A stretch of 38,763 bases of DNA, taken from contig DYOA01000022.1 of the NCBI GenBank assembly GCA_020720785.1, positions 1,348 through 40,110 of the forward strand. Direction: 5' to 3'. Position numbers and translations under genes: made by a program. Below are positions 1 through 8,321 of this stretch, one piece after another (within the stretch, counting starts at the first letter, position 1; each line of letters begins with the position of its first letter). Below the pieces are notes generated by a model. The model saw nothing but the letters and a program-made list of their open reading frames with translations, was not told the DNA's origin and did not search any database. Source of the stretch: Leptospira biflexa (GTDB lineage: Bacteria; Spirochaetota; Leptospiria; Turneriellales; DYLW01).

Positions 1-50
1 GTATGTCTTCCGGGGTGACTGTCACCTTTTATGTCGTATCCGGGGGGCAT
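1..50. repeat. Partial copy of the GGTGACTGTCACC palindromic repeat
   Basis: The first 45 or so bases match 25667-25711 with only a handful of mismatches, in the same orientation. The shared core is the 13-base palindrome GGTGACTGTCACC, followed by TTTTATGTCG and ATCCG. At 25.5 kb this sequence is the last unit of a tandem array, so the window probably begins inside the last unit of a second array that continues upstream. Its role is unknown. Confidence 0.75.
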
Positions 51-89
51 CGGGGGAGGGGAACTTTTTTTCCCTGCATGGTTGGTGCA

Positions 90-126
90 AAATCGTTTGA
101 CGATGCGTTCCTTAAACGGTTTTAAT
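90..126 (+). promoter_or_regulatory. Probable sigma-70 promoter of menB
   Basis: There is a -35 box TTGACG at 97-102, an 18-base spacer and a -10-like box TTTAAT at 121-126. The -35 box is preceded by AAATCG (90-95), an extension shared with three other promoters in the window. A strong Shine-Dalgarno stretch (aggaaggaggg) follows before the ATG at 152, so this transcript has a leader. Confidence 0.55.
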
Positions 127-151
127 CCATCGGCCAGAGGAAGGAGGGAGA

Positions 152-979
152 ATGGACTGGAAACCTGTACCGTCATTTTCATTTAAAGATATTTTATACC
201 AGAAATACGCCGGCATTGCGAAAATAACCATAAACCGGCCGGATGTCCGCAACGCGTTCCGTCCGCTCACCGTGGATGAAATGCTGGAAGCGTTCCGGCA
301 TGCTTTTATGGACCAGGACACCGGGGTAATCATTCTCACCGGGGCGGGGGATATGGCTTTCTGCAGCGGAGGGGATCAGAAAATCCGCTCGGATTCCGGG
401 TACCAGAATGAGAAAGGTGCCGGGATTCCCCGTTTGAATGTGCTGGAGCTCCAGCGTGTGATCCGATCCGGTCCCAAACCGGTGATTGCCATGGTGGCGG
501 GATATGCCATTGGTGGCGGCCATGTTCTCCATTTAATATGTGATATGACCATTGCGGCGGATAATGCCCGATTTGGGCAGACCGGTCCCAAGGTGGGTTC
601 CTTTGACGGTGGGTTTGGTGCGTCCTATATGGCGGATTTGATTGGCCCCAAAAAAGCAAAAGAAATATGGTATATGTGCCGCCAGTATGATGCGATGGAA
701 GCCTTTCAGATGGGGTTGGTGAATTATGTGGTGCCTCTATCGAAGCTGGAGGAGGAAACCGTTGCCTGGGCAAAGGAGATTTTACAGCATTCTCCATCGG
801 CTCTGCGTTGCTTAAAAGCGGCGTTCAATGCGGGTACCGACGGGCAGGCGGGAATCCAGGAGCTGGCGGGTTGTGCCACCATGCTTTTTTACCAGACCCC
901 GGAAGCCCAGGAAGGGCGTAATGCGTTCAATGAGAAACGCAAACCGGATTTTACCCGTTTCCCCAAGCCGCCGCAATGA
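152..979 (+). CDS. menB: 1,4-dihydroxy-2-naphthoyl-CoA synthase MenB
   Basis: MenB closes the second ring of the menaquinone head group, converting o-succinylbenzoyl-CoA to 1,4-dihydroxy-2-naphthoyl-CoA in the cytoplasm. The 275-residue protein is a full-length crotonase-fold enzyme. Family signatures are plain: [10 protein letters not shown] near residue 72, [12 protein letters not shown] near 115, [13 protein letters not shown] near 142, the CRQYDA segment, and the C-terminal [14 protein letters not shown]. The ATG has a strong ribosome binding site (aggaaggaggg). It is the first gene of a men operon, and its stop overlaps the menA start (ATGA). Confidence 0.97.
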   Translation: MDWKPVPSFSFKDILYQKYAGIAKITINRPDVRNAFRPLTVDEMLEAFRHAFMDQDTGVIILTGAGDMAFCSGGDQKIRSDSGYQNEKGAGIPRLNVLELQRVIRSGPKPVIAMVAGYAIGGGHVLHLICDMTIAADNARFGQTGPKVGSFDGGFGASYMADLIGPKKAKEIWYMCRQYDAMEAFQMGLVNYVVPLSKLEEETVAWAKEILQHSPSALRCLKAAFNAGTDGQAGIQELAGCATMLFYQTPEAQEGRNAFNEKRKPDFTRFPKPPQ

Positions 980-1890
980 ACATGATTCCGTGGAAAGCAT
1001 ATATTATGGCCGCCCGTCCCCGGACGCTACCGGCAGCCTTGGCCAGTGTGGTTCTGGGCGGGTTTCTGGCCTATGTCATGAACCAGTTCCGGATTTGGCC
1101 ACTTTTTGCCGCTTTTACCGGAGCCATGCTCATACAGATTGGCACCAATTACGCCAACGATTATTTTGATTTTATTAAGGGGAAAGATACCGCAGAGCGA
1201 ATTGGTCCCCGGCGTGCCACCGCCTCCGGTTTGATCCCTCCGGAAAGCATGAAAAAGGCATTTACTCTGGTTTTTGCTCTCTCTGTGTTTCCGGGGATTT
1301 TTCTGGTATATGAAGGAGGATGGCCCATTCTGTTGATTGGTGTTCTGTCCATTATCTCCGGCATTGCGTATACTGGCGGCCCGTATCCTCTGGGATACCA
1401 TGGATGGGGGGACTTTTTTGTGCTTGTTTTCTTTGGCCCGGTAGCTGTCTGCGGTACATATTATGTCTCTGCCCTGGACTGGAGCTGGTATGTGTTCTAT
1501 ATGTCCTTTGCACCGGGGCTCATCAGTGTGGCCATACTTACCGTGAATAATTTCCGGGATAAAGTGACGGACACAAAAACCGGAAAACGCACTCTGGCCG
1601 TTCGCTACGGTGACCAGTTTTCCCGCATGGAATATCTGGGTGCCCTCACTCTGGCCGGTATGGTTCCTTCTCTGGCATTTTTTCTTTCCGGGGGTATTAA
1701 CTATCCGGGATCTCTCGCGGTTTTTTACCTCATCTTTGCGTTTACACCCGTAAAGAATGTATTGTCTTTTCAGCCGATGGCGAATAATCTGGATATGAAT
1801 AAGGTGCTGGCTACCACCGGAGGATTGCAGATTGTATTTACCGCCGTGTTTATGGCCGTTACTCTGGCCGGACTGTATTTACGGCGTTAG
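976..1890 (+). CDS. menA: 1,4-dihydroxy-2-naphthoate polyprenyltransferase MenA
   Basis: MenA attaches the polyprenyl side chain to 1,4-dihydroxy-2-naphthoate at the inner membrane, giving demethylmenaquinone. The 304-residue protein is a UbiA-superfamily prenyltransferase with about eight hydrophobic segments. The first aspartate-rich motif is [11 protein letters not shown] (about residues 57-67), followed by GPRRATASG. The second is [22 protein letters not shown] (the N, D, D and K positions around residues 190-210). The ATG overlaps the menB stop by 4 bp, so the two are probably translationally coupled; menC follows after 6 nt. Confidence 0.95.
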   Translation: MNMIPWKAYIMAARPRTLPAALASVVLGGFLAYVMNQFRIWPLFAAFTGAMLIQIGTNYANDYFDFIKGKDTAERIGPRRATASGLIPPESMKKAFTLVFALSVFPGIFLVYEGGWPILLIGVLSIISGIAYTGGPYPLGYHGWGDFFVLVFFGPVAVCGTYYVSALDWSWYVFYMSFAPGLISVAILTVNNFRDKVTDTKTGKRTLAVRYGDQFSRMEYLGALTLAGMVPSLAFFLSGGINYPGSLAVFYLIFAFTPVKNVLSFQPMANNLDMNKVLATTGGLQIVFTAVFMAVTLAGLYLRR

Positions 1891-1896
1891 ATTTTT

Positions 1897-2976
1897 ATGG
1901 AAGAGGATTACCCGCTCCGCGTTGTCCGGTATTCCGTACCGTTTGTAAAAAGCATATTTCCCGCTAAAAATAGAGAGGGGTTATATCTTGTCTGGAAGGA
2001 TCAACCAGAATTCCAGGCGGAAGTTATGGCGGAGATTGCTCCTTTGCCGGGATTCAGTGGGGATACTCTGGAAGATAGCGTGCAACAAATGTCCGTATTT
2101 CTGGATAGTATGAAAGACGAATATCCCTCGCCCCGGAAAAAAGATATTATCCAAGCGGCTGCAATGTACAGAAATGATAATTTTCTTCAATCCTCCGCCG
2201 ATTGGGGGATCTATTCCTTGAGTATACACGGCCAGCAGGAGATTTCTCCAGAGAAGTCATCGTCACCGGGGAAGCTGGAAATTCCCCTCCAGGTACTGGT
2301 CACGCAAACCCCGGAGGAACTGGGTGCGGAAATCCTGAAAGAAGACTCGCCTTTGGCATGGAAAATACAGAACGCAAAGGCCATAAAAGTAAAAATCGCA
2401 CGGAATTTTTCCTCCGGCAGGAGAAAGGAAATCCTGCGGCAGGACCGGAACAAAATGGAAATTCTCCGCCAGATCAATCCCCACGCCAGGATCATAGCGG
2501 ATGCAAACCGGGGGCTGAACCTGGACGATTTGGCGATGTATGCGGACGAAATGTCTTCCTACGGTCTGGATTATTTTGAAGATCCACTGGATCTCATTGA
2601 GGACACCTTTTCCGCACTGGAGGATTTTCCCATCGCCCTGGACGAAAGTTTTCTTGTGGATGAGGCTTTCATGGATCTGGTATATGAACCTGTTTTCCGG
2701 AAGCTCCGGGCGGTGGTGGTCAAGCCCATGATTCTGGGAACCCGGCGTCTGGAATTTATTCTCCAAATGGCGGATAGGACAAAAACCCCGGTTGTCTTCT
2801 CCTCTTCCTTTGAGACCGCTCCGGGAATTGCCCAGATTATCGCTTATGCCCGGAACAGCGGGTTTGCGAATGTTCCCGCCGGTCTGGACACCCTGGAGTA
2901 TCTGGACGGACAGAAGGATTCATACGGTTACAGAACCTCACAGGAGCACGGGCTTGTTCTGGAGTTAAGCGTATGA
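1897..2976 (+). CDS. menC: o-Succinylbenzoate synthase MenC (enolase superfamily)
   Basis: MenC dehydrates SHCHC to o-succinylbenzoate, the step before MenE and MenB. The 359-residue protein has the catalytic set of the family: the KxK pair K164/K166 (KVKI), metal ligands D202 (ADANRG), E228 (FEDP) and D249 (LDES), and the second-face lysine K276 (VVVKPM). The N-terminal capping domain (residues 1-120) is poorly conserved, as is usual for this family. It lies 6 nt after menA in the same operon. menD, menE, menF and menH are not in the window. No good ribosome binding site is visible, so translation may depend on menA. Confidence 0.92.
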   Translation: MEEDYPLRVVRYSVPFVKSIFPAKNREGLYLVWKDQPEFQAEVMAEIAPLPGFSGDTLEDSVQQMSVFLDSMKDEYPSPRKKDIIQAAAMYRNDNFLQSSADWGIYSLSIHGQQEISPEKSSSPGKLEIPLQVLVTQTPEELGAEILKEDSPLAWKIQNAKAIKVKIARNFSSGRRKEILRQDRNKMEILRQINPHARIIADANRGLNLDDLAMYADEMSSYGLDYFEDPLDLIEDTFSALEDFPIALDESFLVDEAFMDLVYEPVFRKLRAVVVKPMILGTRRLEFILQMADRTKTPVVFSSSFETAPGIAQIIAYARNSGFANVPAGLDTLEYLDGQKDSYGYRTSQEHGLVLELSV

Positions 2977-2991
2977 ACTCATTAGGATAAA

Positions 2992-3029
2992 AAATCGCTT
3001 GAATATACCGGAAATTCTCCGTCTATAGT
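2992..3029 (+). promoter_or_regulatory. Probable promoter of the outer-membrane protein gene at 3035
   Basis: AAATCGCTTGAAT (2992-3004) contains a TTGAAT -35-like box with the AAATCG extension. TATAGT at 3024-3029 is a good -10 with a rather long spacer of 19. The -10 ends 5 nt before the ATG, so the transcript would start at or near the start codon; no Shine-Dalgarno is present. Confidence 0.45.
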
Positions 3030-3034
3030 ACTAT

Positions 3035-4177
3035 ATGAAGCAAATCCGGAACCATTGTTTGTGGATTGTATTTCTGTTATTCCTATATGCACCCTCGCTG
3101 GTGGCCGATGTCAATTTCACCTTTCCCGCATTCCCCACCATTGATTTTACCGGCTGTGCGAATAATGCCTGTATGAAAACCAGGGCACAAGCTGGCTTTG
3201 ATGCGTACCTGCAGACCGCTGCTACCGATCTGGGAACCCAGCTCAATGCGAATTTTGGGGATTACGCCAGCTCGCTGGGGCAGCATTACGGGAATGCGGC
3301 TGTTCTGACCGGACAATCCCTGTATCCCATCGGTAAGGATAATATGGGAATATTTCCCTCCTTTTATGGTGGACTGGGTACGGGCATGGCCTTTGCCGAT
3401 GTGGGCTCTCTGAACCAGGATGCTCCAGATGGGATGAACAATCTGTCCATGCTCCCGGCGTTTGGATTGTCTTTTAATACCGGTTTTGGGCTTTCCCGCA
3501 AATGGGATCTGCGGCTGGGGTTTTTTCCGCTGGTGGACTTTGCCATGCCGCCGGATCTTTCCAAGGAATTCACGGCCACCCTGAATTATGGGGCCATGAA
3601 GGCAAAGCTGGGTTACCATGTCCTGGAAGGAGGCCTTTTCCAGCCTGGCCTCACCCTGAGCGGATATACCTCCTTTAGCGGTGGAACATTGGGGATTACC
3701 GCTACGGAAAAGGCTTACAATGACATCACTATTGCCCAGGCTGGCGCCCCAGCTTTTGCGGGTACGGTGAAACCCACCTACCAGTGGAGTGCCAATGCCA
3801 AATGGCGGTATTACGGCATAGGTGCGGAGGCCAGAATCTGGTATGACCTTCTCTTTATAGTCCCTTATTTTGGGGTGGGCACCGGACTGAATATGGGTAG
3901 CTTTACCACCTCTTTTAACCTGGACGCCGATGTGTTGATGACCGGTGCGACGGTGGACATTGATGGAGGGGGAGCGGGAGCACCGGAAGCAGTGGATGAC
4001 ATGACCTCCACCGCCGCCGTTAAGTTTGCCAAAAAAGTCCGGCCAGATACCCTTCTGCACAGGGTCTTCTTTGGTCTGGAAATGCACATCGTCCTGCTGA
4101 CCATTGGAACGGAGCTCCAGGTTGATATCTCCAACCGTCTGGTGGGTGCATCTTTTGGGGCAGCCCTTCAGTTTTAA
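3035..4177 (+). CDS. Probable outer-membrane beta-barrel protein
   Basis: The 380-residue protein begins with a clear signal peptide (hydrophobic residues 9-24, cleavage probably after the VAD region near 25). The rest is rich in Gly, Ala, Ser and aromatic residues with alternating strand-like segments, for example FYGGLGTGMAFADVGS, GLSFNTGFGLSRKWDLRLGFFP and FGVGTGLNMGS. It ends in a terminal phenylalanine (GAALQF), the usual barrel-insertion signal. I do not recognise the family; spirochaetes have many such lineage-restricted barrels. Two cysteines near residues 41 and 45 could form a disulphide. Its own promoter appears to lie directly upstream, so it is probably not part of the men operon. 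Confidence 0.75.
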   Translation: MKQIRNHCLWIVFLLFLYAPSLVADVNFTFPAFPTIDFTGCANNACMKTRAQAGFDAYLQTAATDLGTQLNANFGDYASSLGQHYGNAAVLTGQSLYPIGKDNMGIFPSFYGGLGTGMAFADVGSLNQDAPDGMNNLSMLPAFGLSFNTGFGLSRKWDLRLGFFPLVDFAMPPDLSKEFTATLNYGAMKAKLGYHVLEGGLFQPGLTLSGYTSFSGGTLGITATEKAYNDITIAQAGAPAFAGTVKPTYQWSANAKWRYYGIGAEARIWYDLLFIVPYFGVGTGLNMGSFTTSFNLDADVLMTGATVDIDGGGAGAPEAVDDMTSTAAVKFAKKVRPDTLLHRVFFGLEMHIVLLTIGTELQVDISNRLVGASFGAALQF

Positions 4178-4205
4178 TTGCCGGACACATTCGCAAAAAT
4201 TTTCT
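4178..4205 (+). promoter_or_regulatory. Possible leaderless-type promoter of rpiB
   Basis: TTGCCG at 4178-4183 lies exactly 33 nt before the rpiB ATG. After 16 nt comes TTTTCT (4200-4205), a weak -10, then 5 nt to the ATG. The spacing matches the other leaderless-type promoters in the window; the -10 match alone would not be convincing. Confidence 0.3.
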
Positions 4206-4210
4206 GGCTC

Positions 4211-4654
4211 ATGAAAAAAATCGGTATTGCTAGTGACCATGGTGGGTATTCTCTGAAAGAAATGATCCGGAAAAATTTTCCGGAACTGGATTTGCAGGAT
4301 TATGGAACTTTTTCTGAAGAATCTGTGGATTATCCCGATTATATAAGCAAACTGGCGGTGGATGTTGCGGCCGGGAAGCTGGAACTGGGGATTGCCTTAT
4401 GCGGAACCGGAATCGGAGCCAGCATTGTCGCCAACAAGGTAAAAGGAATCCGGGCTGCCTTATGCCATAATGGTTATACTGCGGGAATGTCCAGAGCCCA
4501 TAACAACGCAAATGTTCTGGTGATGGGCGGAAGGGTGACAGGTCCGGAGATTGCGTTCCAAATGGTTCGGAAGTTTTTGGAGACTCCGTTTGAAGCGGGC
4601 AGGCATGAAAAACGAATTGATAAAATATCAACAATGGAAAAAAACCACGCGTAG
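4211..4654 (+). CDS. rpiB: Ribose-5-phosphate isomerase B
   Basis: RpiB interconverts ribose 5-phosphate and ribulose 5-phosphate in the cytoplasmic pentose phosphate pathway. The 147-residue protein has the normal length for the RpiB/LacAB family. Motifs: ASDHGG at residues 7-12, VDYPDYI near 39, the catalytic cysteine C64 in LCGTGIG, and CHN and RAHNNAN segments that line the active site, with RHEKRIDKI near the C-terminus. The open frame extends upstream to a TTG at 4178, but that TTG is better read as a -35 box, and homologues start at MKKIGIASDHGG. Its last 50 bases overlap the next gene in another frame. Confidence 0.93.
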   Translation: MKKIGIASDHGGYSLKEMIRKNFPELDLQDYGTFSEESVDYPDYISKLAVDVAAGKLELGIALCGTGIGASIVANKVKGIRAALCHNGYTAGMSRAHNNANVLVMGGRVTGPEIAFQMVRKFLETPFEAGRHEKRIDKISTMEKNHA

Positions 4655-6332
4655 ATTTCTCATAATTGCGTCCGTATTTCTTTTTTCCCCGTCTCTCTTT
4701 GCCGGCATTTATGAGTGGGGACACCCCGGTTCTCTGGATTATCATTCCATAGATAATGTTAAAGTAGAAAAAATCAACGGAAATCCCGTGGCACGTCTGG
4801 TGCGGTTTCCCGCACGACCGGAACCGGATATGGAAGAGGATTCCGTTTATTTTTCTTTTAATGAATCCTTTCTGGACACGTCCATGTCTGGGAAATCAGA
4901 AAGGGCGGATCATTACCGTGCCCTTATGGGGGAAACCATCATCAAAGCGGACTACCGTACCATATCCCCACCGGATGCCATTGGAAAAGCGGCCAGTTTT
5001 GAGATCAAAAGCCATGCCCTGTGGTTGCGAATGCCGGAATATACCTTTTTTCAGAATAAAAACGGTATTGATGATTTTTCTCTCTTTTTCAGGATAAAAT
5101 TTTACCGCACCAGCCATAACGCAGAATTCTTTTCCCGTTATGGGTATTATGGTGGCCGGAAATACGGTATGGCCGGGGTTTGGGATAAAAAGAAAATCAA
5201 ATTTGAGTTCTTCAATTTCTTCTCTGATAAAGAATCCATGATTCCCCAGATGGAAATATCTTCCCTGGATACGATGAGCATTAATCGTTATTATAATGCA
5301 ATGCTTCATTATCGCGGAAATGAAGGAAGCCTCACTCTTTATCTGGATGGAAAAGAGCAGGATAAAATCTTTGTGACTGTCACCGGAAAAAAATATGGGA
5401 AAATTCTCATCCCGCGTTTCCACCCTTACGACCGATCTCCGGCGGTATTTGGCAAAAATTTTCTGGGCAGCATTGATGAGATTATCGTTTCCAATAAAAT
5501 ACTTCCCCTGGATCCTTCCACCGGAAATTTCGGAAGCGTCTATCAGAAAGAAAATTCCCCGGAACAGAAACGCGGAATGATTTTGGGGAATGTACAGAAA
5601 CTGGCACACTCCAGGTCTTTCATCGAGAAAATTGAGTATGCCGGAGAAGCCCCGGATTCTTCCTTGTTGAGGGTATATTTCCGTTCTGCGGATTCCCTTT
5701 TTCCCGCAGAGGAACCGGAATCCGTTCTGCCGTTTCGCAAAGTGGATTCCGGAAAAATGATCAATATGAAAGGCCGCTTTTTTCAGTTTAAAGTGGAAAT
5801 GATGTCCAATTCCATAGGGAGTATATCTCCTTCTCTGGATTATATCCGCCTGCGGTACACAGAAAATCCACCCCCATCCGCACCCAAATTTCTGGATGTG
5901 TATAAAGTGGAAAATGGGAAAATTGCCCTGATCTTTATGCGCAATAATGAAATGGATGTCATTAACGGCGGAAAGTATATGGTATATTACGGCATCCGTC
6001 CTTACGAACCGCTGGGAAAAATATATTTTAAGGACATCGTTTATGAGGGCGGCGTGATAAAAAAAACCTTCTTTCATGACCGTGCCGATCGTTTATCTGA
6101 TAAAGACCTGCGTCTCCAGAACAGGATTTTACTGGAAATGGACAATGAACTCATTGAAAAAAATTCCGTCTATATCCGCAGTAAACCCTGGATGTATTTC
6201 CCCAATCCGGTGTTAAAATCAGATATCCCCTATTATTTCTGGGTTACCGCCGTGGATTCGGCATGGGATGAAGACCCCGCATACCAGGATCATGAATCGG
6301 CTCCATCCAATACCGTTGTGGTGCGTCCATAA
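4605..6332 (+). CDS. Exported protein with LamG/concanavalin A-like domain
   Basis: The ATG at 4605 gives a 575-residue protein with a basic N-terminus and a signal peptide (residues about 18-34, LIIASVFLFSPSLFA). Residues about 125-310 look like a LamG/concanavalin A-like jelly roll: FSLFFRIKFYR, a strand reading SLTLYLDGKEQD, and the typical closing strand GSIDEIIVSNKILP. The C-terminal third, with APKFLDVYKVENGKIALIF, resembles a fibronectin type III-like module. The protein is probably periplasmic or surface-exposed, and LamG domains usually bind carbohydrate or protein; no ligand can be named. The start lies inside the end of rpiB, with only a weak ribosome binding site, so the exact start is uncertain. 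Confidence 0.7.
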   Translation: MKNELIKYQQWKKTTRRFLIIASVFLFSPSLFAGIYEWGHPGSLDYHSIDNVKVEKINGNPVARLVRFPARPEPDMEEDSVYFSFNESFLDTSMSGKSERADHYRALMGETIIKADYRTISPPDAIGKAASFEIKSHALWLRMPEYTFFQNKNGIDDFSLFFRIKFYRTSHNAEFFSRYGYYGGRKYGMAGVWDKKKIKFEFFNFFSDKESMIPQMEISSLDTMSINRYYNAMLHYRGNEGSLTLYLDGKEQDKIFVTVTGKKYGKILIPRFHPYDRSPAVFGKNFLGSIDEIIVSNKILPLDPSTGNFGSVYQKENSPEQKRGMILGNVQKLAHSRSFIEKIEYAGEAPDSSLLRVYFRSADSLFPAEEPESVLPFRKVDSGKMINMKGRFFQFKVEMMSNSIGSISPSLDYIRLRYTENPPPSAPKFLDVYKVENGKIALIFMRNNEMDVINGGKYMVYYGIRPYEPLGKIYFKDIVYEGGVIKKTFFHDRADRLSDKDLRLQNRILLEMDNELIEKNSVYIRSKPWMYFPNPVLKSDIPYYFWVTAVDSAWDEDPAYQDHESAPSNTVVVRP

Positions 6333-6396
6333 CGTTCCCTGGCAATAATCCCTTTACAGAGAGTCCGCCCAAAAAAACCTGAAAGTGGCGGGAAAC

Positions 6397-7113
6397 ATGA
6401 AAGAAGTAAGAAGAGAAATTGCGGGGAAAGAACTCATTGAATTATATGAAAGTATGGGGGATTCCCATGCCGGCTCTGGGGCGGATACACCGCTACGGCC
6501 GGATGCCTTTGATATATCGGATGAAGAAAAAGTAGAAAAAATTGCTCATCATTTCCGGGAAATTATGCTCACCCTGGGGCTGGATCTGGAGGATGACAGC
6601 CTCAAGGGAACACCTTACCGGGTGGCCAGCTCTTATGTCTACGAATTTTTTTCCGGTTTGAATCCGGTAAATAAACCAAAAATTTCTTTATTTGAGAATA
6701 AATACCAATACGACCAGATGCTGGTGGAAAAAAATATTACCCTCTTCAGCAATTGCGAACACCATTTTGTACCCATAATGGGAAAAGTCCATGTGGGTTA
6801 TTTTCCACGCGAAAACGGGATAATTGGTCTTTCCAAAATCAACCGTATTGTACAGTATTATGGCCGCCGACCCCAGGTGCAGGAGAGACTCACCATGCAG
6901 ATTTACAACGAGCTCTCCCATGCACTCCAAACGGATGATATTGCTGTTGTGGTCAATGCAAAGCATCTTTGTGTAATCACCCGGGGTGTCAAAGATACAG
7001 CTTCTTCCACCGTAACTTCGGTTTTCCGGGGAAAATTTGAGAACCGCAGTATCCGGGATGAATTTCTGCACTATATTGATATGAATATTTCCTGTGTGGA
7101 TAATAAATCCTGA
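6397..7113 (+). CDS. folE: GTP cyclohydrolase I FolE
   Basis: FolE converts GTP to 7,8-dihydroneopterin triphosphate, the first step of folate or pterin synthesis. The 238-residue protein has an N-terminal extension and a complete catalytic domain. The zinc site is visible: Cys and His in NCEHHFVPI (about residues 116-124) and the second Cys in HLCVITRGVKD (about 190-200). The substrate-binding stretch GLSKINRIVQYYGRRPQVQERLT is intact, and the protein ends with the usual STVTSVFRGKF. A GTG at 6385 would add four residues; I prefer the ATG, which has a weak GGCGGG upstream. The next gene starts 2 nt after the stop. Confidence 0.95.
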   Translation: MKEVRREIAGKELIELYESMGDSHAGSGADTPLRPDAFDISDEEKVEKIAHHFREIMLTLGLDLEDDSLKGTPYRVASSYVYEFFSGLNPVNKPKISLFENKYQYDQMLVEKNITLFSNCEHHFVPIMGKVHVGYFPRENGIIGLSKINRIVQYYGRRPQVQERLTMQIYNELSHALQTDDIAVVVNAKHLCVITRGVKDTASSTVTSVFRGKFENRSIRDEFLHYIDMNISCVDNKS

Positions 7114-7115
7114 AA

Positions 7116-7463
7116 ATGAACCCATCGGAAACCAGCATCCACCGTGCACAGGAATTAACGGACAATTGGATCCAGGAGCACGGCGTCCGCTATTTCAATG
7201 AACTCACCAATCTGGCCATATTAATGGAGGAAACCGGCGAACTGGCCAGAATTTTTTCCCGTCGCTATGGGGAGCAATCGGCAAAAGATCAGGAAGATAT
7301 CTCCAGGGAAAAAATGGGAGAAGAGATGGCCGATGTGTTATTTGTTCTTTTCTGTCTGGCAAACCAGACCGGGATCAATCTGGAAGAAGAATTTCTGAAA
7401 ACCATGGAGAAAAAAACAAAAAGAGATTTACACCGTCATAAAAATAACCATAAGATAATATAG
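7116..7463 (+). CDS. MazG-like nucleotide pyrophosphohydrolase
   Basis: The 115-residue protein carries the all-alpha NTP pyrophosphohydrolase (MazG-like) metal-binding pattern: EETGELAR around residues 38-45 and EEMADVLF around 69-76, i.e. ExxE followed by ExxD about 30 residues later. Such enzymes hydrolyse nucleoside triphosphates to monophosphate and pyrophosphate, often for house-cleaning. It is a single-domain form, much shorter than E. coli MazG. It starts 2 nt after folE, so a role in nucleotide or dihydroneopterin triphosphate metabolism is conceivable, but that is inference from position only. Confidence 0.85.
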   Translation: MNPSETSIHRAQELTDNWIQEHGVRYFNELTNLAILMEETGELARIFSRRYGEQSAKDQEDISREKMGEEMADVLFVLFCLANQTGINLEEEFLKTMEKKTKRDLHRHKNNHKII

Positions 7464-7480
7464 TATTAAAAGGGGGGGAT

Positions 7481-8302
7481 ATGGAAATTTTTTACACAAT
7501 TATCTGGGACGCACGGCCGGAAATTTTCACCATTTTTGGAAGGGAAATCCGATGGTATGGGCTTTTTTTTGCCACCGGTTTTTTTCTGGCATATATGATT
7601 ATGGCCAAGGTTTTCCAGAGAGAGCGTTATTCTGTGGAGCTTCTGGATAAACTCACGCTGTACCTGTTCATTGGACTGATTGTGGGGTTGCGTCTGGGGC
7701 ACACAATGTTTTACCATCCGGGGTATTATCTTTCCCATCCTCTGGAAATTCTGATGATCTGGAAAGGCGGATTGGCCTCCCACGGAGGAGCTATGGGACT
7801 TCTGCTGGCAGGTTATTTATATGTCAGAAAATACAAAATGCCTTTCCCGTGGATTATGGCCAGGGTTGCCATGGTGGTGCCTCTGACCGGGGGTTTTGTA
7901 CGCTTTGGAAATCTTATGAATTCAGAAATTATCGGGAAACCCACCGATGTTCCCTGGGCGTTCATATTCACCAGCGTGGACCAGATGCCCCGTCACCCGT
8001 CCCAGATCTATGAAGCACTCTCGTACTGGGCATTATTTGCGTTTATGGTTTTTTACTACCGGCGGGGGCTGACGAAAGGTAAGATTAATGATTATAAAAT
8101 GTTTGGTATGTATTTGTCCATTCTGTTCACCATCCGGCTGGTCATTGAATTTCTGAAGGATATCCAGGTGGGCTTTGAGCAGAGTATGCTTTTAAATATG
8201 GGACAGCTTTTGAGCATTCCCTTTATTCTGGCTGGGTTGTACCTTTACTTTGTAACATCCAGGAGACAGGGGGAGGGAAGAGAAATTCCCCCCGCCGAAT
8301 AA
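7481..8302 (+). CDS. lgt: Prolipoprotein diacylglyceryl transferase Lgt
   Basis: Lgt transfers diacylglycerol from phosphatidylglycerol to the lipobox cysteine of prolipoproteins in the inner membrane. The 273-residue protein has about seven hydrophobic segments. Motifs: LASHGGAMG near residue 104 and the Lgt signature GGFVRFGNLMNSEIIGKPT near residues 138-156, followed by PRHPSQIYEA. It has a strong ribosome binding site (aaaaggggggg) ending about 5 nt before the ATG. It ends 19 nt before the convergent htpX gene. Its substrates in this window include the DUF333 and ZnuA lipoproteins. Confidence 0.95.
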   Translation: MEIFYTIIWDARPEIFTIFGREIRWYGLFFATGFFLAYMIMAKVFQRERYSVELLDKLTLYLFIGLIVGLRLGHTMFYHPGYYLSHPLEILMIWKGGLASHGGAMGLLLAGYLYVRKYKMPFPWIMARVAMVVPLTGGFVRFGNLMNSEIIGKPTDVPWAFIFTSVDQMPRHPSQIYEALSYWALFAFMVFYYRRGLTKGKINDYKMFGMYLSILFTIRLVIEFLKDIQVGFEQSMLLNMGQLLSIPFILAGLYLYFVTSRRQGEGREIPPAE

Positions 8303-8321
8303 ACATAAAGGAAACTGCGTC

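Noticed and set aside
3083..4240. 385-codon minus-strand frame opposite the outer-membrane protein gene
   Set aside because: Shadow of a gene with a clear signal peptide and terminal Phe; the translation is rich in Gly, His and Arg and has no domain. The 393-codon frame at 4896-6077 was rejected for the same reason.
5373..5386. GTGACTGTCACC in the LamG-like gene as a further repeat copy
   Set aside because: It encodes a plain V-T-V-T strand inside a real gene and the flanking sequence of the repeat unit is absent; a similar string in the alpha-2-macroglobulin gene (about 24038) is also coding.
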